Counted from the first letter of the stretch, positions 8,805 to 19,357 are shown. The stretch is 64,000 bases of DNA from Lichenicoccus roseus (GCF_005844085.1 NZ_VCDI01000009.1:57214-121213); one strand, 5' to 3'. Made by a program: numbers and translations. Notes: a model not told the origin generated them from the sequence alone.

Positions 8805-10463
8805 ATGATCCAGACAGAGGTCAGGAGCTGGGACCGCCAGCGCACCGCGCGGCATGAACGTCTCGGCCGCGCCGCCTCGCTCGCGAAGGGCAAGCAGGTG
8901 CAGGCGTCGGACGCGACTGCCCTGCTGGAGGCGCTGCTGCAGCCCGGCGACCGGGTCTGCCTGGAGGGCGACAACCAGAAGCAGGCCGACCTGCTTGCCC
9001 GTGCCCTGGCGGCCGCCGATCCGGCCCGCGTTCACGACCTGCACATCGTGCAGTCCGGCATAGTGCTGCCCGAGCATCTGGAGATCTTCGAGCGCGGCAT
9101 CGCCCGCAAGCTCGACTTCTCCTATTCCGGTCCGCAGGGAGCTTCTATCGCGCGTGCGCTCAACAACGGTCGCATCGAGCTCGGTGCCATCCACACCTAT
9201 ATCGAGCTGTTCGCGCGCTACTACATGGACCTGACGCCGCACGTGGCATTGATCGCGGCCGTGCAGGCGGACGCGCAGGGCAACCTCTATACCGGGCCGA
9301 ACACCGAGGACACGCCGACCATCGTCGAGGCAACGGCGTTCAAGTCCGGTATCGTGGTGGCGCAGGTCAACCGCATCGTCGACAGGCTGCCGCGCGTCGA
9401 CATCCCCGGCGACCAGGTCGATTTCATCATCGAGGCCGACAGGCCTTTCTACGTCGAGCCGCTGTTCACGCGCGATCCGGCCAGCATCACCGAAACGCAG
9501 ATCCTGATGGCGATGATGGCCATCAAGGGGATCTATGCCGAATACGGCGTGAAGCGGCTCAACCATGGCATCGGCTTCGGTACCGCCGCGATCGAGCTGC
9601 TGCTGCCGACGTTCGCCGAGCGGCTCGGCCTGAAGGGGAAGATCGCCACCCACTGGGCGCTCAACCCGCACCCGACGCTGATCCCGGCCATCGAGAGCGG
9701 CTGGGTCGAGCAGATACACTGCTTCGGCAGCGAGGTCGGCATGGATGCGTACATGGCGGCACGGCCGGACATCTATTTCACCGGCCGCGACGGGACGCTG
9801 CGATCCAACCGCATGATGTGCCAGAACGCCGGCCTGTATGCCTGCGACATGTTCATCGGCTCGACCCTGCAGATCGATCTCGACGGCAACTCCTCCACCG
9901 TCACCCCGGACCGCATCGCGGGTTTCGGCGGCGCCCCGAACATGGGCGCCGACGCGCATGGCAGGCGGCACGCGTCCGACAGCTGGCTGAAGGCCGGCCG
10001 CGAGGCGAGCGACGGGAATATCGCGATGACGCGCGGCCGCAAGCTGGTGGTGCAGATCGTCGAGACCTTCGGCGCCGGCATGGCGCCGACCTTCGTGGAA
10101 CGTCTCGACAGCGTGGCGCTTGCCGAGAAGCTGCAGCTCGAGCTGGTGCCGGTGATGATCTACGGCGACGATGTCACCCACATCGTTACCGAGGAGGGTA
10201 TCGCCAACCTGCTGCTGTGCCGCACGCGCGAGGAGCGCGAGCAGGCGATCCGCGGCGTCGCCGGCTATACCGAAGTTGGCCGGGGCCGCGACCGCGCCGT
10301 GGTGCAGAAGCTCCGCGAGCGCCGCGTCATCCGCCGTCCGGAGGATCTCGGCCTGAACCCGCTCGACGCGACGCGGCATCTGCTGGCGGCGCGCTCGATA
10401 CGCGACCTGGTCGGCTGGTCGAAGGACCTGTACAGGCCGCCCTCGAAATTCCGCAACTGGTAG
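8805..10463 (+). CDS. mdcA: Malonate decarboxylase alpha subunit
   Basis: 552 residues, the usual length for MdcA, which transfers the acyl-carrier protein from acetyl- to malonyl-thioester (acetyl-S-ACP:malonate ACP transferase) in the cytoplasmic biotin-independent malonate decarboxylase. The start ATG at 8805 gives MIQTEVRSWDRQRTARHERL, which fits the family N terminus; the open frame continues further upstream but there it is only antisense to the MFS gene. It is the first gene of the operon mdcA-C-D-E-G-B-H. The complex converts malonate to acetate and CO2, giving growth on malonate or detoxifying it. Confidence 0.95.
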   Translation: MIQTEVRSWDRQRTARHERLGRAASLAKGKQVQASDATALLEALLQPGDRVCLEGDNQKQADLLARALAAADPARVHDLHIVQSGIVLPEHLEIFERGIARKLDFSYSGPQGASIARALNNGRIELGAIHTYIELFARYYMDLTPHVALIAAVQADAQGNLYTGPNTEDTPTIVEATAFKSGIVVAQVNRIVDRLPRVDIPGDQVDFIIEADRPFYVEPLFTRDPASITETQILMAMMAIKGIYAEYGVKRLNHGIGFGTAAIELLLPTFAERLGLKGKIATHWALNPHPTLIPAIESGWVEQIHCFGSEVGMDAYMAARPDIYFTGRDGTLRSNRMMCQNAGLYACDMFIGSTLQIDLDGNSSTVTPDRIAGFGGAPNMGADAHGRRHASDSWLKAGREASDGNIAMTRGRKLVVQIVETFGAGMAPTFVERLDSVALAEKLQLELVPVMIYGDDVTHIVTEEGIANLLLCRTREEREQAIRGVAGYTEVGRGRDRAVVQKLRERRVIRRPEDLGLNPLDATRHLLAARSIRDLVGWSKDLYRPPSKFRNW

Positions 10464-10477
10464 CGGGGATAGATCGC

Positions 10478-10789
10478 ATGGAGCAGTTCACCATCCAGGC
10501 CGAGGCCGCATCGCGTTGCGGTGGCACCAGGCCGAGCGCGATCATCGGCGTGGTCGCCTCCGGCAATCTCGAGATACTGCTCGAGCGCATCGAGGGTACC
10601 GGCTGCGCCATCGAGGTGGCGACGTCGGCGACCGGGTTCCGGCCGATCTGGGAGGCGGTGATCGCCGACTTCGTGCAGCGCACTTCGCCGGGCGGCCTGC
10701 GCATCTCGATCAACGATGGCGGCGCCAGGCCGGACACGGTGTCGCTCCGGCTGATGCAGGGCGTCCGCCTGATCAGCGAGGTGCCCTGA
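10478..10789 (+). CDS. mdcC: Malonate decarboxylase acyl carrier protein (delta)
   Basis: 103 residues. MdcC carries the 2'-(5''-triphosphoribosyl)-3'-dephospho-CoA prosthetic group on a serine; here Ser28 within VVASGNLE matches the attachment motif. A GGGGAT ribosome binding site precedes the ATG, 14 bp after mdcA. The stop overlaps the mdcD start (TGATG). The group would be made by the MdcB and MdcG proteins encoded downstream and loaded with malonyl by MdcH. Confidence 0.95.
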   Translation: MEQFTIQAEAASRCGGTRPSAIIGVVASGNLEILLERIEGTGCAIEVATSATGFRPIWEAVIADFVQRTSPGGLRISINDGGARPDTVSLRLMQGVRLISEVP

Positions 10790-11727
10790 TGTCGGACAGC
10801 CTGCCGCTTGCCGAAGTTGCCGGACGCGACGAGACCGCGAGCTGGTATGAGGCAACCGCACGCGAGCGGATCGCGGGACTGCTGGACGCGGCGAGCTTCG
10901 TCGAGTTCGTGCCGCCGACCGCGCGCGAGACCAGTCCGCACCTGCATCTGTTCGATCTGCCGGTAGCCTTCGATGACGGCATGATCGTAGGGGCCGGTCG
11001 CCTGCAGGGCGGATGCGTGCTGGTGGCGGCGCAGGAAGGCCGCTTCATGGGAGGAACCTTCGGCGAGATCGCCGGCGCCAAGCTGGTCGGGCTGTTGCGC
11101 GCAGCCCGTGAGACCGGTGGCGGATGCGCGGTACTGCTGCTGCTCGATAGCGGTGGCGTCCGGCTGCAGGAGGCCAATGCCGGCGAGATCGCGGTGTCGG
11201 AAATCATCGGTGCGATCCTGGATGCGCGGGCCGCCGGTGTCGCGGTGGTGGCGCTGATCGGCGGCCGTGCCGGCACCTTCGGGGGCGCCGGCCTGATCAG
11301 TGCCTGTTGCTCCCACGTGGTGGTGTCCGAGCAGGCCCGCATCAGCGTCACCGGGCCGGAAGTGATAGAGACGAACAAGGGCGTCGAGGAGTTCGACAGC
11401 CGCGACCGTGCACTGGTCTGGCGCATCACCGGCGGCCGCACGCGTGTGCTGCTTGGCATCGCCGATCGCATCGTGTCCGATCGCATCGAGTGCTTCCGCG
11501 AGGCGGCGCTCCAGGGCGTTCGGCAGGCGCCCGCCTTCGGACTGGCTACCCTGGTGGCCGAGCAGCGACGGCTGGAACAGCGGCTGCGAACGCTTGGCGA
11601 GTGCCGGGACACGCCGGAGATCTGGCGCGCGATGGGCATCGACGAACCCGGAGACGTCGCCGACCTCGGGGACGAGGCATTCGCAGCCGTGGTCGCCGGG
11701 CAGGGGACACGCCATGACGCTCGATGA
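10789..11727 (+). CDS. mdcD: Malonate decarboxylase beta subunit
   Basis: 312 residues with a crotonase/carboxyltransferase-type fold (FMGGTFGEIAGAKLVGLL, SGGVRLQEANAGE, GRAGTFGGAGL). With MdcE it forms the malonyl-S-ACP decarboxylase that releases CO2 and regenerates acetyl-S-ACP. The start at 10789 shares one base with the mdcC stop, and the 3' end overlaps mdcE by 14 bp, indicating translational coupling of the two decarboxylase subunits. Confidence 0.95.
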   Translation: MSDSLPLAEVAGRDETASWYEATARERIAGLLDAASFVEFVPPTARETSPHLHLFDLPVAFDDGMIVGAGRLQGGCVLVAAQEGRFMGGTFGEIAGAKLVGLLRAARETGGGCAVLLLLDSGGVRLQEANAGEIAVSEIIGAILDARAAGVAVVALIGGRAGTFGGAGLISACCSHVVVSEQARISVTGPEVIETNKGVEEFDSRDRALVWRITGGRTRVLLGIADRIVSDRIECFREAALQGVRQAPAFGLATLVAEQRRLEQRLRTLGECRDTPEIWRAMGIDEPGDVADLGDEAFAAVVAGQGTRHDAR

Positions 11728-12448
11728 ATTGCTGCCGGCGTTGTTCCCGAGCGGTCACGACGTGCGGCCCGGGCCGCACGACACCGTCGCCGGTACCGCG
11801 CGGCTGGCGGGTGGAGGCGAGGCCAGAGTACTCGGCATCGCGGGCGGCGTGCCGCTCGGCATCGAGAGCGCGCTGGAACTGGCGGGCGGGGTGCTCGCCC
11901 TGGCGGCGCATCCCGGGCGGACGCCGCTGGTGCTGCTGGTCGATACCGCCAGCCAACGGATGGCGCGCCGCGACGAACTGCTCGGACTGAACGAGTATCT
12001 CGCGCATCTCGCCAAGTCGCTGCATCTCGCCGCGGGCGCCGGCCATCGCACCGTCAGCATCCTGTATGGGCCGGCGGCGGCTGGCGCGTTCATCGCCACA
12101 GCGCTCGCCACCCAGGCGATGGTCGCGGTGCCGGGTGCGTCGCCCAGCGTCATGGACCTGCCCTCGATTGCGCGGGTGACGAAACTCGAGCTCGAGACCT
12201 TGCAGCGCATGGCGGAAACCACGCCGATCTTCGCGCCCGGGATCGAGGCGCTGACACGCACCGGCGCGGTTTCGCAGAGCTGGACAGAACCTTCGCTGTT
12301 CGCTGCGCAATTGCAGGAGCTGCTGGAACAGCCTGCAACAAAAGGGGACGATCGCGGCCGGCTCGGTGCGGAGCGTGGTGGTCGCCGGGTCTCGGCCCGC
12401 GTGGCGGGACTGGTGCTGGCGCAGGCGCGGTCGCAGGCATCGAGTTGA
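11714..12448 (+). CDS. mdcE: Malonate decarboxylase gamma subunit
   Basis: 244 residues, start MTLDELLPALFPSGHDV. It is the partner of MdcD in malonyl-S-ACP decarboxylation; the central part (LVDTASQRMARRDELLGLNEYLAHLAKSLHL) is typical of the subunit. The ATG at 11714 lies inside the mdcD 3' end, and the TGA overlaps the TTG start of mdcG. The C-terminal about 20 residues are Arg/Ala-rich and probably variable. Confidence 0.92.
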   Translation: MTLDELLPALFPSGHDVRPGPHDTVAGTARLAGGGEARVLGIAGGVPLGIESALELAGGVLALAAHPGRTPLVLLVDTASQRMARRDELLGLNEYLAHLAKSLHLAAGAGHRTVSILYGPAAAGAFIATALATQAMVAVPGASPSVMDLPSIARVTKLELETLQRMAETTPIFAPGIEALTRTGAVSQSWTEPSLFAAQLQELLEQPATKGDDRGRLGAERGGRRVSARVAGLVLAQARSQASS

Positions 12449-13110
12449 ACGGCCGGCGTCACGACCTGTTGCGGCTCCGTCCCGCGGCGTGGCCCGGGGT
12501 GGTCGAGAAGCACGACACGCTGCAGGTGGTGCCGCTGTTGCGGGACTGGATCGCACAGGGTCGCCCGGTGATGCGCCGCCGCCGCCTGCCGGACGAGGCG
12601 CAAGACTGCATCGCGGCTGCGATCGCCCTGCCTGCGGGCGCCGGTCCGCGTCGTGTCGGTTTCACGGTTCCGGCGGACGCCGTGCTCTCGGCTGCCCGGC
12701 CGCCGTCGCTGTCGGAGGTCGCGCACGCCGCTCCCGCGGCCTGGGCCGATACCGTACGCGACCTGCTCGCGGCCGGGCACCGATATGGCGCACCGCCGCG
12801 GGTGTTCGGCAGCCTGATGTGGCAGGCGATCACCGGCCTCGACTACCTCGCGCCGGCCTCGGATCTCGATCTGCTGTGGATGCCCGGCGACATCCGCGGC
12901 CTGACCGCGTTGCTGGACGCGATCGCCGCCGTCGCCGGCCGGCTGGCGCCGCCACTCGATGGCGAGATCGAGTTCCGGACCGGCGAGGCAGTACACTGGT
13001 CCGAACTGCGGGCGGCGATCGCGCACGGCACCAATGGCGTCATCGCGAAGTCGCTGGACGCGGTGCGGCTGCTCCGCTTCGCCGATCTCGGCATGAGCCG
13101 GGCAGCATGA
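12445..13110 (+). CDS. mdcG: Phosphoribosyl-dephospho-CoA transferase (holo-ACP synthase for malonate decarboxylase)
   Basis: 221 residues from a TTG start that overlaps the mdcE stop (TTGA). It has a nucleotidyltransferase-like signature, FGSLMWQAITGLDYL followed by SDLDLLW, where the Asp pair would bind metal. The enzyme attaches the triphosphoribosyl-dephospho-CoA cofactor to Ser28 of MdcC. The TTG start rests on the tight overlap and on the length, which is close to family members of about 200-210 residues. Confidence 0.9.
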   Translation: MNGRRHDLLRLRPAAWPGVVEKHDTLQVVPLLRDWIAQGRPVMRRRRLPDEAQDCIAAAIALPAGAGPRRVGFTVPADAVLSAARPPSLSEVAHAAPAAWADTVRDLLAAGHRYGAPPRVFGSLMWQAITGLDYLAPASDLDLLWMPGDIRGLTALLDAIAAVAGRLAPPLDGEIEFRTGEAVHWSELRAAIAHGTNGVIAKSLDAVRLLRFADLGMSRAA

Positions 13111-13982
13111 CGCAGGTTGCGGCGGTGCTGGAGCGGGGGCCGGTGGCGACGGACGCCGCCTCCATCGCACGGGTCGCGACCGAGGCGCTGCTGGCGGAGG
13201 TGGCGACGTGGCCCAAGCCCGGCCTGGTCAGCGACCGCGACACCGGCAGCCATGCGGACATGGACGCCGCCCTGCTGCGCGCAAGTGCCCGCACGCTGAC
13301 GGCATGGTTCGCCGAACTTGCGGACGCCGGCTGCCTGGATTGCGAGATGTCCGATCTGCGCGTGATCGGGCTGCGCGCGGAAGCGGCGATGCTGGCCGTC
13401 ACCGGCGGCGTCAACACGCATCGTGGCGCGATCTTCGGCCTTGGCCTGCTCTGTGCCGCCGCCGGGTTGCGACAGCCATCGTCCGACCCTCGATCGCTCG
13501 GTGAGGTGGTTCGCGACCGCTGGGGGGCGCAGATCGCTCGCGATGACGAGGCGACCGCCGGCAGCCACGGCGCACAGGCGAGGCGGCGCTTCGGGGCAGG
13601 GGGTGCCCGTATCGAGGCCGCCCGGGGTTTTCCGCACGTCTACCACCTGGCGCTGCCGGCCCTGCGCGCGGCCGCGGCGGCTGGGGCGCCCGCAACGGCA
13701 GCCCGGGTGCAGGCCTGCTTCGCCCTGATCGCCGAACTGGAGGACACCAACCTGCTGCATCGCGGTGGTCGTGCGGGGCTCGACTTTGCCCGGCTCGAGG
13801 CGCGCCGCTTCCTGGCCGAGGGTGGCATCGCGGCACCGGACTGGCAGCAACGGGCCGCCCGGGTGCACGAGGCCTTCGTATCGCGCCGGTTGTCGCCGGG
13901 CGGCAGTGCCGACCTGCTCGCCATGGCGATCATGCTGGACCGGCTAGAGCCCGCATCCGGTCCGGGCGGCACCCCGCCATGA
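13107..13982 (+). CDS. mdcB: Triphosphoribosyl-dephospho-CoA synthase
   Basis: 291 residues of the CitG/MdcB family, which makes the prosthetic-group precursor from ATP and dephospho-CoA. Diagnostic stretches are EVATWPKPGLVSDRDTGSH (family pattern KPGLV...GSHxDM), GGVNTHRGAIFGLGLL and LEDTNLLHRGG. The start is in an ATGA overlap with mdcG and the end in an ATGA overlap with mdcH. Confidence 0.94.
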   Translation: MTQVAAVLERGPVATDAASIARVATEALLAEVATWPKPGLVSDRDTGSHADMDAALLRASARTLTAWFAELADAGCLDCEMSDLRVIGLRAEAAMLAVTGGVNTHRGAIFGLGLLCAAAGLRQPSSDPRSLGEVVRDRWGAQIARDDEATAGSHGAQARRRFGAGGARIEAARGFPHVYHLALPALRAAAAAGAPATAARVQACFALIAELEDTNLLHRGGRAGLDFARLEARRFLAEGGIAAPDWQQRAARVHEAFVSRRLSPGGSADLLAMAIMLDRLEPASGPGGTPP

Positions 13983-14905
13983 GCGGCGTCGCCATCCTGT
14001 GCAGCGGGCAGGGCGCGCAGCATCGCGACATGTTCGCGCTGACCGGCACGGCGCCGGCGGCCGAGCCGGTGTTCGCCGCCGCCGCCGCCCATCTCGGCGG
14101 GGTCGATCCGCGCCAGTTCGTGCGCGACGCCGGCGACGACGCCCTGTTCGCCAACCAGGCCGGCCAGGTGCTGTGCTGCACCCAGGCGATCGCCGCCTGG
14201 AGCGCGCTCCGGCCGCCGGCATCGATGATCGCCGGCTACAGCGTCGGTGAGCTGGCCGCCTGGTGCTGTGCCGGCATGCTCGATCCGGCGCAGACCCTCG
14301 CGCTGGCGTCGCAGCGTGCCCGACTGATGGACGAGGCCGCCGCCGCCGGCCCGCGCGCCGGCCTGCTGGCGATCATCGGCCTGCGACGGGACCGCATCGA
14401 GATGCTGCTGCGCGAGACCGGCTGCGCGCTGGCGATCGTCAACGGGCCCGACAATGTCGTCGCTGGTGGCCCGGACAGGGCGCTGGACGTGCTGGCCGGG
14501 CAGGCGCGCGCCGCCGGGGCAGGACGGGTGGTGCGCCTGCGGGTGGCTGTCGCGGCGCATACTCCGCTCCTGGCCGGTGCGAGCGGCCGCTTCCGGCAGG
14601 CCCTGCTGGATACTTCGCCCCACACGCCAAGCCACGCGCTGCTCAGCGGCATCGATGGCGATCGGGTGCGTTCGGTCGAAGCCGGCTGCGACAGGCTGTC
14701 CCGGCAGATCGCGCAGACCATCGACTGGTCGGCCTGTCTCGCGCATTGCCATGAGGCGGGCGCGGTCGCCATGCTCGAACTTGGTCCGGGCCGGGTGCTC
14801 GCCCGCATGGCGACCGCAGCGCTGCCAGGCTCGGAGGCGCGGGCGCTGGACGATTTCCGAAGCATCGACGGCGTACGCGACTGGCTGCGACGCGCTGCCG
14901 GCTGA
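13979..14905 (+). CDS. mdcH: Malonate decarboxylase malonyl-CoA:ACP transacylase (epsilon)
   Basis: 308 residues of the FabD-like acyltransferase fold. It has the GQG motif at residues 10-12 and the nucleophile elbow GYSVGE with Ser88. It loads malonyl onto holo-MdcC to start the catalytic cycle. It is the last gene of the tightly overlapped mdc operon; no mdcF, mdcL/M carrier or mdcR regulator follows within the window. Confidence 0.93.
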   Translation: MSGVAILCSGQGAQHRDMFALTGTAPAAEPVFAAAAAHLGGVDPRQFVRDAGDDALFANQAGQVLCCTQAIAAWSALRPPASMIAGYSVGELAAWCCAGMLDPAQTLALASQRARLMDEAAAAGPRAGLLAIIGLRRDRIEMLLRETGCALAIVNGPDNVVAGGPDRALDVLAGQARAAGAGRVVRLRVAVAAHTPLLAGASGRFRQALLDTSPHTPSHALLSGIDGDRVRSVEAGCDRLSRQIAQTIDWSACLAHCHEAGAVAMLELGPGRVLARMATAALPGSEARALDDFRSIDGVRDWLRRAAG

Positions 14906-15000
14906 AGTGGCTCTGACGCGGCTGTGACAGGGCGGCGCACATTCCGGCCCATCCACCGCAGCGCGACGGCGTTGACGAGCCGATGACCAGAGAGACACCC

Positions 15001-16107
15001 ATGCCGGATAATCGACCCGCCACCGATTGGGTGCGCTATCGCGACGATCTCGAGACGGTCACGCCCGGCGAGAACCACACCATCGACGCCATCATCGCCA
15101 CCATGACCAGGGAGAGCGAGACCGTCGCCAGGCGTGATGGCCGGACAGTGCGGGCATCGCACGCGAAGAGCACCGGTCTGCTCAAGGGCGAGGTGGTGGT
15201 GCTGGACAACCTGCCGCCACCGTTGCGCCAGGGGCTGTTCGCAGCCCAGCGCAGCTACCCCGCGGCGGTGCGGCTTGCGCAGGGGCCTGGCGAGGTGCTG
15301 TCGGACAGCGTTTCGACGCATCGGGGCATGGCGATCAAGATCTTCGACGTCGAGGGCGAGAAGTTGCCGGGGCATGCCGGCGCGACGACGCAGGATTTCG
15401 TGCTGGCCACCGGACCGGCTTTTCCGCAGGGCGATGCCGACAGCTTTCTCGCCGCCATCGGCAGGATCGAGCGCAGCACCGGTTTGCCGGAGGCAGTGAA
15501 GCAGGCGGTGTCGAGTACGGCGCGGCTCGCCAATGCTGCCCTGAAGGCTGTCGGCAGCGACAGCGCCAGCCTCGGTTTCTTCGGCCACACCCGGAGCAAT
15601 CCACTTGCCGACGCCTACTACAGCCAGGCCGCGCTGCGCTACGGCGAGCTGGTGGCCAAGCTGGGCGTTTTCCCGGTCTCTCCCGCGCTGGTTGCGATGA
15701 TCGACCGTACCATCGATACCGATACCGATCCGGACGCGTTCCGCAACGCCGTGATCGCCTATTTCCGCGAGCATGATGCAGAATTCGAAATCCGGGTGCA
15801 GCTCTGCACCGATCTCGACCGCATGCCGGTCGAGGACGCCTCGGTCGTCTGGCCGGAGGATGAAAGCCCGTACCGGCCGGTCGCGCGGCTGCTGCTGCCG
15901 CGCCAGGATGCCTATGGCGCCGCCCGGCAGGACTGGTTCGACCAGAAGCTCTCGTTCCAGCCAGCCCATGCCCTTGCAGCATTCAGACCGCTCGGCTCGC
16001 TGATGCGCGCCCGCCTGCGCACCTACCGGGCGCTGTCGGAGTACCGGCACGGCAGGAACGGCCAGTTCCAGATCGAACCGGCCCGGATCGAGGATCTGCC
16101 GGACTAG
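15001..16107 (+). CDS. Catalase-family (catalase-like) haem protein
   Basis: 368 residues, shorter than classical catalases (about 480 or more). The segment AVRLAQGPGEVLSDSVSTHRGMAIKIFDVEG resembles the catalase core (RFS...D...RGFA-KF), and FFGHTRSNPLADAYYSQAALRYG matches the catalase-like subfamily. These proteins are usually annotated as catalase family; peroxidase, lipid-peroxide or catalase activity is not established. The start at 15001 was preferred over the ATG at 14983 because AGAGAG is well spaced ahead of it. It is followed by a small membrane protein in the same orientation. Confidence 0.75.
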   Translation: MPDNRPATDWVRYRDDLETVTPGENHTIDAIIATMTRESETVARRDGRTVRASHAKSTGLLKGEVVVLDNLPPPLRQGLFAAQRSYPAAVRLAQGPGEVLSDSVSTHRGMAIKIFDVEGEKLPGHAGATTQDFVLATGPAFPQGDADSFLAAIGRIERSTGLPEAVKQAVSSTARLANAALKAVGSDSASLGFFGHTRSNPLADAYYSQAALRYGELVAKLGVFPVSPALVAMIDRTIDTDTDPDAFRNAVIAYFREHDAEFEIRVQLCTDLDRMPVEDASVVWPEDESPYRPVARLLLPRQDAYGAARQDWFDQKLSFQPAHALAAFRPLGSLMRARLRTYRALSEYRHGRNGQFQIEPARIEDLPD

Positions 16108-16159
16108 CGCCGGCGATCGATACTCGTCAGAACCGTATCGAGACAGAAGGGATTACGAC

Positions 16160-16522
16160 ATGAATGCCAAGACTTCCGCACGCTGCCTGGGCTGGATGAG
16201 CCTCGCCGTTGGAATCGCCGAGCTCGCCGCGCCGTCGGCGATCGCAAACCGGCTTGGCATCAAGGGCGGCCCTCGGCTGGTGCGCGCGTTCGGCGTGCGC
16301 GAGATCGGAACCGGGTTGTTCATACTGCTGAGGCCGTCGTCGGCGTCCGGTATCGATGCGCGGGTCTCGGGTGACGCGCTGGACCTTGCGGTGCTGACAT
16401 CCGCGCTGGGTGCGTCCAATCCGAAGCGTCTTACCGCGGCGGTTGCGACCGTCCTGGTCGCAGCGGTCACCGCATGGGACGTGGGCACCGCCGCGGCGCT
16501 TGCGAAGCCGGTTGCCGCCTAG
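16160..16522 (+). CDS. Small integral membrane protein, unknown function
   Basis: 120 residues with about three or four hydrophobic segments (MSLAVGIAELAAPSAIA, IGTGLFILL, LDLAVLTSALG, AAVATVLVAAVTAWDVG). The pattern RAFGVREIGTG...RVSGDALDLAVL recurs in small proteobacterial membrane proteins often annotated as hypothetical. It starts 52 bp after the catalase-like gene and ends just before a strong hairpin, so the two probably form a short transcription unit, possibly for stress or envelope adaptation. Confidence 0.7.
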   Translation: MNAKTSARCLGWMSLAVGIAELAAPSAIANRLGIKGGPRLVRAFGVREIGTGLFILLRPSSASGIDARVSGDALDLAVLTSALGASNPKRLTAAVATVLVAAVTAWDVGTAAALAKPVAA

Positions 16523-16545
16523 GCAAGCCGACCGTATGCCGATGC

Positions 16546-16572
16546 CGGGCAGGCCATCCGCTGGCCTGCCCG
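16546..16572. terminator. GC-rich hairpin between convergent genes
   Basis: Perfect 11-bp stem (CGGGCAGGCCA / TGGCCTGCCCG) with a 5-nt loop, lying 23 bp after the small membrane protein gene and 16 bp before the end of the opposite-strand lipoprotein gene. No T-run follows, which is usual in high-GC genomes. It probably terminates both transcripts. Confidence 0.7.
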
Positions 16573-16588
16573 TGCCATCACCGGCGCG

Positions 16589-16723
16589 CTAGCGATAGTA
16601 GCCCGGACCGGGACGGCCCGGCGGTCCGAAGCCGCGGTCGTGGTGATGGTGCCACCACGGCACGCAGGCCGTAGTTGGTAGCACACAGGCGAGGGTGAGG
16701 AGCATCAGCAGTCGCTTGGTCAT
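16589..16723 (-). CDS. Small His-rich secreted peptide or lipoprotein
   Basis: 44 residues: MTKRLLMLLTLACVLPTTAC is a short signal peptide ending in a Cys that could be lipidated, although the residue at -3 is Thr rather than Leu. The mature part is Trp/His/Gly/Pro-rich (WWHHHHDRGFGPPGRPGPGYY), a type seen in small proteobacterial envelope peptides. A strong GGAGG site precedes the ATG. The His cluster could bind metal; function unknown. Confidence 0.6.
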   Translation of the reverse strand: MTKRLLMLLTLACVLPTTACVPWWHHHHDRGFGPPGRPGPGYYR

Positions 16724-16796
16724 GTCGCCTCCGGTTCGCAACACAAACGCAGCCGGCCGCCGATGTTCCATCCGACAAATTGTATCTGGCAGCCTC

Positions 16797-18026
<1,230 letters not shown>

Positions 18027-18220
18027 GGGCGGCTTCCTTCCTGCGTGCGGGGTTCCGGGGTTGGGTGGCCCCGGTCCTAGCATCCGGCCGCTGGCCCGAA
18101 TAGCGCGCCCCCGGCGCCACCTGTCGGCAGGGCGCACGAAAGTTTGCCGGCGGTTGCGCGAAACCGCGGCCACCGCACCGGGTTGCCCGCGCGCCGTCTT
18201 GCGACAGGGGACCCGAGCCG

Positions 18221-19357
18221 ATGCCGATGCAGGCCCAGCGTTTCGTTGTCGCCATTCCGGTTCGCGACGAGGCGGACCATATCGGCCGGTGCCTGCAAGC
18301 CCTCGACGACCAGGCCAATGCCTGCATCGACCACGTCGTGCTCTTGTTGAACAACTGCAGCGACGAAACGGAGGCGGTGATCGAACGCCTGCGGCCTACG
18401 CTGGCGGTTCCGCTTGCCGTGCATGTCAGGCGCTTCGGGCCGGAGCAATCCAATGCAGGCCACGCCAGGAGCGAGGTCATGGAGCTGGCCGCGCGGATTG
18501 CAGGGCCCGAAGGCATCGTCGCCACCACAGACGCCGATGGCGAGGTGGCGAGGGACTGGGCGGCAGGCATCGGGGCGGCCTTCCGGCACGGCGTCGATGT
18601 CGTGTGCGGCCGCGTCGAACTGCATCCGGTGGATGCGGCACAGATCCCCGCGGCCCTGCACGAGGATGACGCGCGCGAGGTTGCCTACGGTGCCATGCTG
18701 GACGAGATCCATGCGCTGGCCGATCCCGACCCGGCCGATCCGCTGCCACGCCATACCGAGCATTCCGGTGCCAGCATCGCCGTCACCGTTACCGCATACC
18801 GGCTTGCCGGCGGGATGCTGCCGCTGCCGAGCGGCGAGGATCGCGGCTTCCTGCGCTCGCTGCGCCTGGTCGACGCGACCGTGCGGCACGCACCCGACGT
18901 GCGCGTAACGGTCTCCGGCCGCCTGCTGGGCCGCGCCCCCGGCGGCATGGCCGAAACCATCGCGCGGCGCATGATCCGTCAGGACGAGATGATCGACGCA
19001 GACCTGGAGCCGGCGGAAGTCTGCCTGCTGCGTGCCACCCTGAGGGCCCGGACGCGGGCGGTATGGCAGGCACGCGGCACCATGCCGCACGCCTGGCCGG
19101 ATGCGGTGCAGGCGCTGGCGGCGGAAGCGCAGCTCCCGGTCCTGGAGGTCGCCCGCTGCCTCCGGGCGCGGCATTTCGGCGCCGCCTGGGCGGCCATCGA
19201 GGCGGCCAGTCCGGCGCTGGTCCGCATCGAGGTGGCGCGTCGCGAACTCGACCTGCAGGCGGCCGTGGCGCAGCGCATCCTCGCCGCCCTCAGGGCCTCG
19301 GACGTTCCAGCAGATCGAGCCGATAGCCATCCCGAACCAGCGGCGCTGAGCGCCTGA
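18221..19357 (+). CDS. Family 2 glycosyltransferase
   Basis: 378 residues. GT-A fold features: [18 protein letters not shown] at the N terminus, LLNNCSDET, and [12 protein letters not shown], which carries the metal-binding DAD at about residues 107-109. No membrane span, so it should be a cytosolic or membrane-associated transferase. It faces the NodS-like methyltransferase gene and overlaps its 3' end by 68 bp. Together with the methyltransferase, PIG-L deacetylase and acyl-CoA dehydrogenase it makes a gene set that I recall recurring in several bacteria without an assigned product. Substrates are unknown. Confidence 0.85.
   Translation: MPMQAQRFVVAIPVRDEADHIGRCLQALDDQANACIDHVVLLLNNCSDETEAVIERLRPTLAVPLAVHVRRFGPEQSNAGHARSEVMELAARIAGPEGIVATTDADGEVARDWAAGIGAAFRHGVDVVCGRVELHPVDAAQIPAALHEDDAREVAYGAMLDEIHALADPDPADPLPRHTEHSGASIAVTVTAYRLAGGMLPLPSGEDRGFLRSLRLVDATVRHAPDVRVTVSGRLLGRAPGGMAETIARRMIRQDEMIDADLEPAEVCLLRATLRARTRAVWQARGTMPHAWPDAVQALAAEAQLPVLEVARCLRARHFGAAWAAIEAASPALVRIEVARRELDLQAAVAQRILAALRASDVPADRADSHPEPAALSA

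Noticed and set aside
10327-11715. Long minus-strand frame opposite mdcC/mdcD
   Set aside because: The mdc genes on the other strand have intact family motifs and overlapping starts; the reverse frame has none.
12843-13868. Minus-strand frame opposite mdcG/mdcB
   Set aside because: Same reasoning: no recognisable domain and no ribosome site, with strong genes on the opposite strand.
14236-16050. 604-codon minus-strand frame across mdcH and the catalase-like gene
   Set aside because: It spans an intergenic region and two well-supported plus-strand genes; composition is typical of GC-rich antisense frames.
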